A DNA stretch of 32,715 nt from Pseudomonadota bacterium (GTDB taxonomy: Bacteria; Myxococcota_A; UBA9042; GCA-2863065). The notes under the pieces are model-generated. The model worked only from the letters and a program-made list of their open reading frames with translations, did not search any database and was not told the origin of the DNA. Shown piece by piece: positions 7,916 through 16,224 of the stretch. Position 1 is the first letter of the stretch. Each line of letters starts with the position of its first letter. The position numbers and the translations under genes are program-made. The stretch lies in assembly GCA_002863065.1 (NCBI GenBank), contig PKDL01000252.1, positions 1 through 32,715 on the forward strand, written 5' to 3'.

Positions 7916-8626
7916 CTACTCCGCAAAGTAGAGACGTCGGATGGTGTTGAGGCAGTCGGAACCAAAGCCGTCTATGTCGGTCGCCGTGCGTCGTACTTTC
8001 TGTACGAAAAGATTGTACGCCATAACGGCTGGTATTGCGGCAAGCAATCCAATAGCGGTCGCTACGAGTGCCTCAGCGATGTGTGGCGTCACCGTGGTGA
8101 GTAGGTTGGCTTCGTCTCCCATTTCCGCAAGGCCACCGAAGGCACGCATGATCCCCCAGACGGTGCCAAATAGGCCGATGAATGGCGCGGCTGAACCGGT
8201 GGTGGCAAGGATGGGGAGAAGCCGCTCGAGTCGCATGACTTCCGCGTTGACTTGGCGTCCGACCGCACGTTCAATATTCTCAAAGCCCGTTCGTACCACC
8301 CCATCTTGTCGGGCCGAGATACGTCCCAGTTCTTTGATGGCACCGACGAAGATACGCGCTTCCGCAGACATAGGATTCGCACGAGTGTCCTCATAGAGAT
8401 GGTTTGGATTTTCCATATTCCAGTAACTCGCTAGAAATTTTTCTGACGCGCTACGGTTGGTACGAAACCAGACGCTTTTGTAGAAAATGACCAGCCAGCA
8501 CACCACGCTCATGAGTATAAGTGTGATGAGTACTGCCAGTACGACGCCCTGCGAATCAAATATATTAGAGAAGATGTCGAACTCTCCACCGCCGCCATGC
8601 GTTGCAGAGAGGAATATTACTGTCAT
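7916..8626 (-). CDS. tolQ: TolQ/ExbB-family proton channel
   Basis: Inner-membrane proton channel subunit that powers TolA. It has three hydrophobic segments (about residues 27-50, 135-160 and 175-200). The MotA/TolQ/ExbB core includes ILATTGSAAPFIGLFGTVWG and the downstream IAEALVATAIGLLAAIPAV, with the conserved small residues and threonines of TolQ. The length of 236 residues is normal. GGGGG lies about 8 nt before the ATG. It is the first gene of the tolQRAB operon and is divergent from the FHA gene. Confidence 0.93.
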   Translation of the reverse strand: MTVIFLSATHGGGGEFDIFSNIFDSQGVVLAVLITLILMSVVCWLVIFYKSVWFRTNRSASEKFLASYWNMENPNHLYEDTRANPMSAEARIFVGAIKELGRISARQDGVVRTGFENIERAVGRQVNAEVMRLERLLPILATTGSAAPFIGLFGTVWGIMRAFGGLAEMGDEANLLTTVTPHIAEALVATAIGLLAAIPAVMAYNLFVQKVRRTATDIDGFGSDCLNTIRRLYFAE

Positions 8627-8696
8627 CCTCTAGACCCCCTTGTCTTTTGGCTAAACCGTACATAGGTGCCGGGTATTCCCGAGAAGCCATGACATC

Positions 8697-8725
8697 GGCC
8701 TAACAGCAACAGCTAGGGCTGTCAA
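8697..8725 (-). promoter_or_regulatory. Possible tolQ promoter
   Basis: A perfect TTGACA -35 box (8725-8720 on the minus strand) is followed after 17 nt by TAGGCC (8702-8697), a poor -10. It lies about 70 nt upstream of tolQ, in the short divergent intergenic region. The -35 is convincing but the -10 is not, so this is a candidate only. Confidence 0.3.
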
Positions 8726-8776
8726 TTTCACGAGCTTGAATCGAGATGCCTTTACATTGCTGATTTTATTGTGCTT

Positions 8777-8804
8777 TTGACAATCCTGCCCTCAGGGATA
8801 CAAT
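8777..8804 (+). promoter_or_regulatory. Sigma70-like promoter of the FHA gene
   Basis: TTGACA (8777-8782), 16 nt, then TACAAT (8799-8804): five of six -10 bases and all six -35 bases match consensus. Transcription would begin near 8811, 32 nt before the ATG at 8843. Because the promoter lies inside the in-frame upstream extension that begins at GTG 8771, it argues that the extension is not translated. Confidence 0.75.
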
Positions 8805-8842
8805 CGGGATACGAACGCGCATGCGCTGGGAGCTACACCGCG

Positions 8843-11479
8843 ATGAGCAATGACGAAGATGAGTTTGAGTTCTCTGATAGTACGGCTGTTGACCTCGGTG
8901 CCGCCGACTATCTCCAGAGCGAGAGTTCGGCGAGAATTCGTACTCTTCTCGGCCACTCTAGTCCTCCCCCAATACCGCCAAGCGACTTAGAGGGCGACAC
9001 GGGGGGTACTGAGCGTCAAGAACCGCCCGCAGATTGGGATGATGATGGCGGTCATACGGCGGCTTTGGATGTATCTTCCGTTAACTCTGGTGAAGACATT
9101 GCTAGTTCTGGTGAAGACATTGCCGGACTAGTGCTTGAGGGACCGTTTGCTGGAGTGGAGTCAGCTCCGGTCGTCGATCCGCATCGTACGATGGCATTAG
9201 ATGTGGGTCGTGAGCAGGAGGCCGTTGGTACTCCTGAGTTGGCTGACGCCGTCTTTGGGGTTGATCCTCAGTCCCTCCCTTTTTCGTTGGATAATGAAAT
9301 TGAAGAGCGGACTCAGCTATCCACCCCGGCATATGTCTTCGACACCGACGATAAATTGGTCCGTCCGCCACCGATAGAGCCACCTGAAGACCTGTCTTTG
9401 GTTTCGGTGACTGATGAAAAGACGACGGCAGTCAACACACCGGAATTCGATATTTTACCGGATGATAGCAGCAGTCAGGCGAGTGAAGAGGTCACATCCG
9501 TTGGCCAGCAAGAACCGACATTTTCACCGTACGGCCCCGCGGGTGATGGAGCTGCAAGCATACAGTTGCCGGAGGAATCGAAGGACGTAGATTCGACCAT
9601 GATGTTTGACGCATCGGAGCTGCTCAAACCTCGATTGGAAGGTCCGCAGGGGGTGATCACTGTCCTTGAGGGAAATGACGCGGGCAAAGAGTACTTTTTG
9701 CGGGGGGAAGCGACGGTGGTTGGTCGTGGCTTAGATTGTGATCTGGTGCTCAACGATGCCTCCGTGAGTCGTCGGCATTTTCGTCTCGATCGACACGGTG
9801 ATACCTACACGATGATCGACTTGGGTAGTGGGAATGGGACAAAAGTCAACGGGACGAAAGTGTCAGAGATTGTTCTCAAGCGTGGGGCTGATATCTCGAT
9901 TGGTACCACTCGACTGCAGTTCGGGTTTGTGGGTAGCGAAGAGCGCGCTCCAGTAGAGAAAGTGGTGGATTTGAAGACTGCAGGAACCGGCTTGAAAGTC
10001 GGTTTTGTGGTGCTTCTATGCTTGGTAGTAGTGGGTGGCGTATGGCTCATTGGGAAATCTCAGGCCTGGTGGTCCGCTACGGAGCCATCTTCGCGTCCCG
10101 TGGTCAAGACTCCGGTAGATACAACGAAGCCGAAGTCTGAGGCAGAAGAACTGGCGGAAAAGTCACGCGAGTATCTCGCGAAAAAAGATCTCATGGAGGC
10201 GGCTGGTACGATTGATGCTTTGGAAAGTCAGGGCGGAGATCCGGACTTGGTGTCTAACCTCCGTCTTCGGTTATCTGCTGCCCAAACTCACCGGAAAGTA
10301 CTTGAGGCTGAGAAAACACGTTTGATGCGCGGTGATCCGCAAGAGGTCATCACCAGTCTGGAGGTTATTCCCTCGACTAGCCCATACTACACCGCGGCCG
10401 ATGAGCTTCGCGACCAAGCACAACAGATGCTACTGGAGCGGCTGAAGGAATCAGCGTACGACTTGAGGGATAGCGGTAAGAGAGACCAGGCTCGAGTCGT
10501 ACTAAACAGAGTACTTTCTATGAATCCTGATGATGGAGAAGCTAAAGCGCTCATGGCGACTTTGGATAAGCCTTCACCATTGGTAGGAATGCAGGGCAGT
10601 ACTATTATTCCTGAGTTACCAAAGGTAGCCGGAAAGGGTGCAGTGCCGGTCAAGCCAACCGTTACCGCAACACCCGCCGGATTAGCTTCCGCCCAAGGTC
10701 ATCTCAAGGGTGCTATCGCGTCGGGCACAACCGATGCCAAGCCAGCCACAAGAGCAGCGTCTGCGAATGCTACCCAAAAGGGTAGGTCGACGCAGAAATT
10801 CAAGAGCATGCATCGGAAAAATTCTCCTAAACGGAAGGGTTCCTCTGTTGGGAAAAAGTCAAAGAAGTCTCCGAAGGCACGCGGCCTACGCAAGGGGTAT
10901 AGCTTGTACTCTAGTCGGAAGTTCAGCGCGGCTGCCGCAGCATTCCAGCGGGCTAGTGAGGATGCATCTCTAAGCAACCAAGAACGGGCAAAAGCCGCAG
11001 TGCTAGCGCCAAAGGTTCGTCAGTTCGCGACATTATTCAGCGAAGGGAGATCAGCAGCTGATGCATTCCAACCTTCAATTGCCATACCCAAGTTGAAAAA
11101 GGCCGCCACTATCGACAAGGCGGTCAGTGGCACATTTGCGGGGGATATCCGGCGCAAGTTAGCGAAGATGTATGCTTTCAAGGCTGCTGGTGCCTATTCG
11201 AGCAGCCAATACCGGCAGGCTGCGCAGTTTGCGAAGAAGGCATTGGGCTACAACAAAGGGGAAGCATCAGCACGACTTATTCGGGAGAAGGTGGAAGGGA
11301 AAGTAGGGGCTATGATGTCGAGCGCTCGGCGCGCTAAGTCAAACGGTAATCTCAGATTGGCCGAACGGCAGCTTACCACCATTCTTGGCATTCTTTCCGA
11401 ATCGGATGCTCGCGCAAAACAAGCGCGCAGGATGCTGAACGAAATCCTCGCGAGTCGAGTGGATGATGACGATGATTAG
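8843..11479 (+). CDS. FHA-transmembrane-TPR protein
   Basis: Probable inner-membrane adaptor whose cytoplasmic FHA domain reads phosphothreonine marks. An acidic, low-complexity N-terminus (about 1-260) is followed by the FHA domain (about 265-363) with ATVVGRGLDCDLVLND, SVSRRHF and GSGNGTKVNG, so the phosphothreonine-binding residues appear intact. One transmembrane segment comes next (about 383-403, VGFVVLLCLVVVGGVWL). After it are TPR-like helices, a Lys/Ser-rich basic linker near 660-700 and more TPR-like repeats to the C-terminus, presumably periplasmic. An imperfect tandem repeat encodes SGEDIA twice at about 9085-9124. The ATG at 8843 is preferred over the GTG at 8771 because of the promoter and because GGGAG lies 10 nt upstream. 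Function is unknown; its kinase partner could be the one encoded at 24765-26789. Confidence 0.8.
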   Translation: MSNDEDEFEFSDSTAVDLGAADYLQSESSARIRTLLGHSSPPPIPPSDLEGDTGGTERQEPPADWDDDGGHTAALDVSSVNSGEDIASSGEDIAGLVLEGPFAGVESAPVVDPHRTMALDVGREQEAVGTPELADAVFGVDPQSLPFSLDNEIEERTQLSTPAYVFDTDDKLVRPPPIEPPEDLSLVSVTDEKTTAVNTPEFDILPDDSSSQASEEVTSVGQQEPTFSPYGPAGDGAASIQLPEESKDVDSTMMFDASELLKPRLEGPQGVITVLEGNDAGKEYFLRGEATVVGRGLDCDLVLNDASVSRRHFRLDRHGDTYTMIDLGSGNGTKVNGTKVSEIVLKRGADISIGTTRLQFGFVGSEERAPVEKVVDLKTAGTGLKVGFVVLLCLVVVGGVWLIGKSQAWWSATEPSSRPVVKTPVDTTKPKSEAEELAEKSREYLAKKDLMEAAGTIDALESQGGDPDLVSNLRLRLSAAQTHRKVLEAEKTRLMRGDPQEVITSLEVIPSTSPYYTAADELRDQAQQMLLERLKESAYDLRDSGKRDQARVVLNRVLSMNPDDGEAKALMATLDKPSPLVGMQGSTIIPELPKVAGKGAVPVKPTVTATPAGLASAQGHLKGAIASGTTDAKPATRAASANATQKGRSTQKFKSMHRKNSPKRKGSSVGKKSKKSPKARGLRKGYSLYSSRKFSAAAAAFQRASEDASLSNQERAKAAVLAPKVRQFATLFSEGRSAADAFQPSIAIPKLKKAATIDKAVSGTFAGDIRRKLAKMYAFKAAGAYSSSQYRQAAQFAKKALGYNKGEASARLIREKVEGKVGAMMSSARRAKSNGNLRLAERQLTTILGILSESDARAKQARRMLNEILASRVDDDDD

Positions 11480-11506
11480 GGGGCTGTTCAGCAACACGAC
11501 AGCGCC
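11480..11506. terminator. Hairpin between convergent genes
   Basis: Arms at 11480-11487 and 11499-11506 pair at 7 of 8 positions around an 11-nt loop. There is no U-tract on either strand, so it is at best a weak bidirectional stop or RNA-stabilising structure between the FHA gene and the PilZ gene. Confidence 0.25.
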
Positions 11507-12003
11507 TACGCGGCCCGCAGGTCTTCGTCAGTTTGTTCGTTCTCGGTGGCAGACTTGTCCGCGCCGGCGAGATACCGGTGTAGGTCGCTAAGGTCTCCTT
11601 CTTCGACGCGAACAAACTGTATCCCCATACCGCCGCCTTCGCCATGGCGGAGCCATGCAACTCGTCCCACCGCCTTTATTACGGGTGAGTGACCATCGGA
11701 TTGCGGTAGACGAAATCTTACAAGAACCAGCTTGCCCGGTGATTCCGGCGTTTTACACCGTAAGAAACAGCCACCCAGACTGAGATTCGACATGAGCATT
11801 TCGCTGGCTTTCGGGCCAAGTTCTTGTTCGACGATGCTCTTGATTTGCACTTCAAAACGCTGGTGTGTCCGGCGATTCGTGGAATCGTCACTCGCTTGTT
11901 TTGTTGCGGCAGCTAGGCTTTCGCTTTGTCCATCTGAACTGGTAGTCAAGGTCGTCTGATCTTGAGTGCTTCCGGATGTTCGTTGATGTTTGTTATCAAC
12001 CAT
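11506..12003 (-). CDS. PilZ-domain protein, predicted c-di-GMP binding
   Basis: Small cytoplasmic c-di-GMP receptor. A polar, disordered N-terminus (1-42) leads to the PilZ motifs RRTHQR (RxxxR at 45-49) and NLSLGG (73-78, the [D/N]xSxxG motif), then a beta-barrel with VGRVAWLRHGEGGGMGIQF. The GMGIQF end resembles the PilZ paralogue family described in Myxococcus xanthus. Both ligand motifs look intact. The ATG at 12003 has AGAGG 6 nt upstream, although this start lies inside the preceding lipoprotein gene (58-nt overlap). It is the last gene of a three-gene overlapping unit. Confidence 0.88.
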   Translation of the reverse strand: MVDNKHQRTSGSTQDQTTLTTSSDGQSESLAAATKQASDDSTNRRTHQRFEVQIKSIVEQELGPKASEMLMSNLSLGGCFLRCKTPESPGKLVLVRFRLPQSDGHSPVIKAVGRVAWLRHGEGGGMGIQFVRVEEGDLSDLHRYLAGADKSATENEQTDEDLRAA

Positions 12004-12614
12004 TCAAGTCCTCTTGGCTCTAAGACCAGCAGCCATTCTGTCCCCGGTAAAGTCCGTGGTGACGATCGACGGTCTGGCGGACGGTACAGTATGCGCATTC
12101 GGCGCTGATTTTGTTCAATGACCCGTATGGACTGGCCAAAAAAGCGCCTGTCTGCAGGGTCGATAATATCTTCGACCCACAATAGCCATGTCTTTAGCCA
12201 CTTATCAATTGATACACGACGTTCACCAAGCTCGCCAGCGAGATACTGCGACGCCCAGGTCTCTCCGATTGGGTCATTGTTATAGACCAGTCGCGCGGTG
12301 TTTATGTACGTCCTCACTTGCTCTTTGTCGCGTTGCATCGCTGATGTGATGAAGGTGCGGATAGCCAAGGTTGGGTCTTCGCAGGTAGCGAGGCACCCAC
12401 CCACGAGAATCTCGCGTTTAATTCGGGGAGTGGCGGGAATTGGTTTAGGCGTGGTGGGCTTTTCTGGGTTGAGTATTTTGGGAGTGGGCGACTGGAGGGG
12501 GGCAGCGCCAATCTGATGATGAATTGTCGCCCTTCGCTCAGACGCCTCATGACATCCAATCAGCAAGCTAAGAGCTATTCCCATGCATAGGTGTCGTCTG
12601 GCGAATTTAGTCAA
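11946..12614 (-). CDS. Predicted lipoprotein of unknown function
   Basis: Starts with a basic and hydrophobic signal and a lipobox LLIGC (Cys21). A proline/threonine-rich linker (about 40-66) and a globular domain (about 72-222) follow. The segment TLAIRTFITSAMQRDKEQVRTYI followed by beta-rich sequence recalls NTF2-like domains, but this is a weak guess. The TTG start at 12614 is well supported by AGGAG 6 nt upstream and overlaps the stop codon of the upstream HisC-like gene. Its 3' end overlaps the PilZ gene by 58 nt. The product would sit in the envelope while both neighbours are cytoplasmic. Not recognised as a named family. Confidence 0.7.
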   Translation of the reverse strand: MTKFARRHLCMGIALSLLIGCHEASERRATIHHQIGAAPLQSPTPKILNPEKPTTPKPIPATPRIKREILVGGCLATCEDPTLAIRTFITSAMQRDKEQVRTYINTARLVYNNDPIGETWASQYLAGELGERRVSIDKWLKTWLLWVEDIIDPADRRFFGQSIRVIEQNQRRMRILYRPPDRRSSPRTLPGTEWLLVLEPRGLEWLITNINEHPEALKIRRP

Positions 12615-13458
12615 TACGATCTCCTGCGTTGGTGCATACGGATAGCCTCACCCCGTCTCGCCAAGTCCAGTCTGTTGATGTGGTCAGTCGCCACTTTACG
12701 TCATTTGGGCTATCTAGCATCGACTCGTCGATTCTATCTGATTCGACTCCAACCACGGTTTTCCAGTATCCAGCGGTTAGGGGGCCATGGCGGTTAGTCG
12801 GCTGCTGGGTAGCTCGCTCCATTTCGCTGGACCACTGTGCCACTCGGTGATGCATTCCACTACTTTGGACCCATCGAGCGTGTGCTTGAGCAACTGCCGT
12901 CGTTGATGACGAGAGCTGGAGCTTACAGCTTGGCGACATGAGTGCGACGATCCCACGCGTAGGATGGCCTGATGCCAAGTCGGTGCTGCGGAGCCAAACC
13001 ATGTTGGAGACAGGCCATTCGAGATCTTTTCTAAATGGCCGAAGGTCATACCGTCCGTCAATGATAACAAGCAGGTTTGCGTCGGCAGCTTCATCCAATC
13101 TCGATGGATGGGGGACTATCCCTAGAGGCTCATTCGGCAACATCACCCAGGCAGTTTGGATTTTTTCCAGCGCCACCGCGAAACGCCAACCCTGTGGGTG
13201 GATTCGAAATGCAAAGTCACGGCCCGTATCGACATACTTTCTCCCACTAGCGACAATGCATTCCGTTATTTCAGGAGCACAAGGTCGCGATAGAGCAATC
13301 CGCCCGGCTGGAAGCTGCGATATGAAGTCTTCTAAGGATCCACACCAGACCTGACGCGGCTCAATCGAGAACTGGTCTGCAATACGACGGTGTGCGCTCT
13401 CTGGCACGGGAGGTAACGGGGTTACGGCAGGTAGTCCCAAGTCTATTTCGTTCCACAT
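12607..13458 (-). CDS. HisC-like aminotransferase-fold protein without catalytic lysine
   Basis: Resembles class I/II PLP aminotransferases of the HisC/CobD type. VWCGSLEDFISQL (37-49) matches the vGnGsdElI region, MLPNEPLG (106-113) matches NPNNPTG, VIIDGRYD (131-138) matches VDEAY, and WLRSTDLASGHPTRG (155-169) matches the RTlSKafglaGlR region. In that last motif the Schiff-base lysine position is occupied by Asp (D160), and the PLP-contacting Asn is Glu (E110). At 283 residues it is about 70 shorter than HisC. It is therefore probably unable to use PLP and may serve as a binding protein. The alignment was made by eye and the family call is moderate. It is the first gene of an overlapping trio with the lipoprotein and PilZ genes, divergent from moeB. 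Confidence 0.55.
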   Translation of the reverse strand: MWNEIDLGLPAVTPLPPVPESAHRRIADQFSIEPRQVWCGSLEDFISQLPAGRIALSRPCAPEITECIVASGRKYVDTGRDFAFRIHPQGWRFAVALEKIQTAWVMLPNEPLGIVPHPSRLDEAADANLLVIIDGRYDLRPFRKDLEWPVSNMVWLRSTDLASGHPTRGIVALMSPSCKLQLSSSTTAVAQAHARWVQSSGMHHRVAQWSSEMERATQQPTNRHGPLTAGYWKTVVGVESDRIDESMLDSPNDVKWRLTTSTDWTWRDGVRLSVCTNAGDRID

Positions 13459-13556
13459 ATACGGAATCGTGTCCTATAGGGGTTGCCAAATCTAGACCCC
13501 CGTCCCATTCTAGTCCTTCTAGGTCTCTAAAATGTCAGCAATGCTAGAGGTACTCT

Positions 13557-14726
13557 ATGGGTGTGAGTTTTAGTGATTACTTAGCGCGAACGAAAGCGAT
13601 GGTGCGAGAAATCACCGCCGATGACCTCTCAGAGCGTCTACGGTCCAATTCGGATATGGTCGTTGTGGACGTTCGTGAGAAGGATGAGCATGAACAGGGG
13701 GTTGTGCCGGGTTCCAAGCTGATTCCGCGCGGGCTGCTCGAATTGAAAATTGAGAATACCGTACCGGACCGTTCAACCCCGGTGGCCCTTATATGTGCCG
13801 GCGGCACGCGGTCCGCTCTCGCGGCTCGGTCCCTTTTAGATTTGGGCTATCAGGATGTTGTCAGCGTGGCTGGAGGCTTTGCGAAATACGCACAAGGCGG
13901 CCACCATGTAGAAGTCCGGCGGTCTTTGACGACAGACCAACGCGCGCGCTACTCGAGGCATTTACTCATGCCGGAAGTTGGTGAAGAGGGCCAACTCAAG
14001 CTCTTGGACGCGAAGGTCCTTTGTGTGGGTGCTGGCGGATTGGGCAGCCCAGCTGCTCTGTACCTCGCCGCCGCTGGCATTGGCACTTTAGGCATCATTG
14101 ATGCGGATACGGTCGACAAATCGAATCTGCAGCGTCAGATTCTTCATACCGAAGACCGCGTCGGGGAACCGAAGGTAGATTCGGCCGAAAAAACGCTCAA
14201 AGCTTTGAACAGCGATATCATCGTCCGCAAGCATCGGGCCCGTCTCACCAGTGAGAATGTGATGGAATTGTTCTCGGAGTACGACATCATTTTGGACGGA
14301 ACCGATAACTTTCCCACCCGATACTTGATCAACGATGCCTGTGTTTGGCTAAACAAGCCAAATGTCCATGGGTCCATCTATCGATTTGAGGGCCAGGCTA
14401 CTGTGTTTTGGCCTGGTGGCGGAGGCCCCTGCTATCGGTGTTTATACCCGGAACCACCGCCGCCTGAGTTAGCACCAAGTTGCCAAGAGGCCGGCGTTCT
14501 TGGCGTCTTACCTGGTCTTGTTGGCGTGATAGAGGCGATTGAAGTCGTCAAGCTTATCCTGGGAAAGGGCACTACACTCACCGGAAAGATGCTGACGTTG
14601 GATACTATGAGCTTAGACTTCAGAAAACTACGCATGCGACGCGATCCAGATTGCCCAGTGTGTTCTGACCATCCGACCATTACTGAATTGATAGACTACG
14701 AACAATTTTGTTCATTTGACGGTTAG
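13557..14726 (+). CDS. moeB: Rhodanese-MoeB/ThiF E1-like adenylyltransferase fusion
   Basis: Activates the C-terminal Gly-Gly of a ubiquitin-like sulfur carrier (MoaD or ThiS type) by adenylation, and probably supplies sulfur through its rhodanese domain. Rhodanese domain: about residues 15-115, active-site loop CAGGTRS with Cys80. ThiF domain: about 125-389, with nucleotide-binding GAGGLG (158-163), SNLQRQ (189-194), DGTDNFPTRY (247-256), two zinc Cys pairs (C292/C295 and C366/C369) and conserved PSCQEAGVLG (C309). All key residues look intact. The rhodanese is N-terminal, reversed from the better-known MOCS3/MoeBR layout. TAGAGG lies 6 nt before the ATG. No other molybdopterin or thiamine gene is nearby, so the exact carrier cannot be named. 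Confidence 0.9.
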   Translation: MGVSFSDYLARTKAMVREITADDLSERLRSNSDMVVVDVREKDEHEQGVVPGSKLIPRGLLELKIENTVPDRSTPVALICAGGTRSALAARSLLDLGYQDVVSVAGGFAKYAQGGHHVEVRRSLTTDQRARYSRHLLMPEVGEEGQLKLLDAKVLCVGAGGLGSPAALYLAAAGIGTLGIIDADTVDKSNLQRQILHTEDRVGEPKVDSAEKTLKALNSDIIVRKHRARLTSENVMELFSEYDIILDGTDNFPTRYLINDACVWLNKPNVHGSIYRFEGQATVFWPGGGGPCYRCLYPEPPPPELAPSCQEAGVLGVLPGLVGVIEAIEVVKLILGKGTTLTGKMLTLDTMSLDFRKLRMRRDPDCPVCSDHPTITELIDYEQFCSFDG

Positions 14727-14769
14727 GCCGACCATTCGCAGCCGTTTCGAGCGGCACTGAATTACACAT

Positions 14770-14803
14770 AAAAAAGCCCGGGCACGTAATTCGTACCCGG
14801 GCT
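14770..14803 (-). terminator. Intrinsic terminator of the beta-barrel gene
   Basis: Arms 14775-14786 and 14792-14803 form a 12-bp GC-rich stem around a 5-nt loop. They are followed on the minus strand by a run of six U. The one imperfect pair is G-U in the minus-strand RNA but C-A in the plus-strand RNA, and only the minus strand has the U-tract, so it serves the gene ending at 14837 rather than moeB. Confidence 0.9.
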
Positions 14804-14836
14804 CTAGAATCATTAGGCATCTAAGTAGGTATCACG

Positions 14837-16117
14837 CTACCAGTCTTTGGACAGCGCTGCATTTACTCCGAAGCCACCACCGTCTCCGCTCAACAAGTAC
14901 GGCCCACGCTGCCACCATCCGGTGCTGACCTCGACGTCGAGCGAAACACCTGCGGGTAGGTTAAAGCCCAAGCCGGTGCTGATGCTGGAGTCGACACGAG
15001 ACTCCGTCGAAGTCGCGATTTGAGCCCCGTCGTCGTCTCCATTATTCCAAACCCAGTAGACGCGCTGGGCGCCACCGAAGCGGATATCCAGCCAGTCTGT
15101 GACCTTCACGTCGACCGCGAGGTTGTAGAATGGGAATGTGAATTGGTGAGCGGACCGGTTGGAGATAATTCCATCGTTGTCTTGTGCCCGATTTACGATA
15201 CCACCAGAGAAGCCGATACCAGGCTGAACAGTAATGCCGTCGCCTAGGTTGAGTCGAATATCGACACCCGCTGTGAAGTTGAAGAGAAAACCGCTGAATG
15301 TCGGTGATGGATCCGCAGCGAGATTTTGACCACTGCCGAAGCCTAAATCCATGACTGCGAAGGGAACAATCTCGTGCGGACCGCTGAACGGGAATGCACC
15401 ACGGAAAACAAGGCCGATGTCGAACTGGTTGGCTTCGACCAGTGCACCTTCTGAGTCTTCATTCGTTGGAAACGCCATTGAAACGAGTAAGCCAAGGTCA
15501 ATATCGCCTGGGCCGGCTGCGAAGCCAGCGCCGAAGCCAAAGTCGATAACGAGCGCACCGTTGTTTGCCGTTATATTGTTGTCGGAATCGAATGTTGCAA
15601 GACCATCCGAAAATGCGCCAAGCATGAAACCAATCCGGGCATTGCCGAGATCATGTCCGTAGAAAATTGTCCCTTTGTGACCGCCGTCTACATCGGTTTG
15701 ATTGGCTTCTGGGGGAAGTCCCGGACCAGCAGCTAGCGCTGCATCCTGAGTCCAATCTACGCCACCCATTCCTAGGCGTTGCCCAAGGCGTATGGAGTTG
15801 ACGTCGTTTGTCGAACCGTAAACGCCGAGTACGGACGTCGGGTTGAAGTTGTAGTGGATTTGGAAGCTATTGTTGGTACCCGCATCAGCATTGTTTTTAC
15901 CGCCGGTTACATCTGCAGCTCCCATTTCAATCGCTGCCCATGTGCCGTACTTCACAATTTCAGCAGGAAGGAAAAAGATGTTGGTTTCATCTAGAACTGT
16001 GAGCTGCTTAATACCGCCGCCCATCGAGCGGATTCGCGACTGAGTCGCGCTGGCGGTACCTACGGCTCCAAAAATCATCGCAGCAGCTGCTGCAATTGAA
16101 ATAAGACGTTTAGTCAT
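14837..16117 (-). CDS. Predicted outer-membrane beta-barrel protein
   Basis: The first 25 residues form a signal peptide ending in ASA. The rest is rich in glycine, aromatic residues and alternating hydrophobic strands (for example IGFMLGAF, DIGLVFRGAFPF, DIRLNLGDGITVQPGIGFSG). It ends in ALSKDW, a terminal aromatic residue as used for BAM recognition. Aspartate-rich loops such as NNGDDDGAQ may face outward and could bind cations. The length of 426 residues fits a porin-sized barrel, but I cannot assign a named family or substrate. A good Shine-Dalgarno (AGGAG, 10 nt before the ATG) and a dedicated terminator indicate a single-gene, probably well-expressed transcript. Confidence 0.75.
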   Translation of the reverse strand: MTKRLISIAAAAAMIFGAVGTASATQSRIRSMGGGIKQLTVLDETNIFFLPAEIVKYGTWAAIEMGAADVTGGKNNADAGTNNSFQIHYNFNPTSVLGVYGSTNDVNSIRLGQRLGMGGVDWTQDAALAAGPGLPPEANQTDVDGGHKGTIFYGHDLGNARIGFMLGAFSDGLATFDSDNNITANNGALVIDFGFGAGFAAGPGDIDLGLLVSMAFPTNEDSEGALVEANQFDIGLVFRGAFPFSGPHEIVPFAVMDLGFGSGQNLAADPSPTFSGFLFNFTAGVDIRLNLGDGITVQPGIGFSGGIVNRAQDNDGIISNRSAHQFTFPFYNLAVDVKVTDWLDIRFGGAQRVYWVWNNGDDDGAQIATSTESRVDSSISTGLGFNLPAGVSLDVEVSTGWWQRGPYLLSGDGGGFGVNAALSKDW

Positions 16118-16224
16118 GCCTTTCTCTCCTTGTCCCCTTACTCAGGCCTCAGAACATGCTGCTGCCGTCGTTTGGTGCAATTCGTCGCCCATGTATATCC
16201 GCGCAAGCAGATAGAGCTCATGTC

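Noticed and set aside
8771-8842. In-frame 24-residue extension of the FHA protein from GTG 8771
   Set aside because: It covers the near-consensus promoter TTGACA-16-TACAAT, so transcription would begin inside it; the ATG at 8843 has GGGAG upstream.
14770-14803. Terminator for moeB on the plus strand
   Set aside because: The plus-strand RNA would have a C-A mismatch and no U-tract; the minus strand has a G-U pair and six U.
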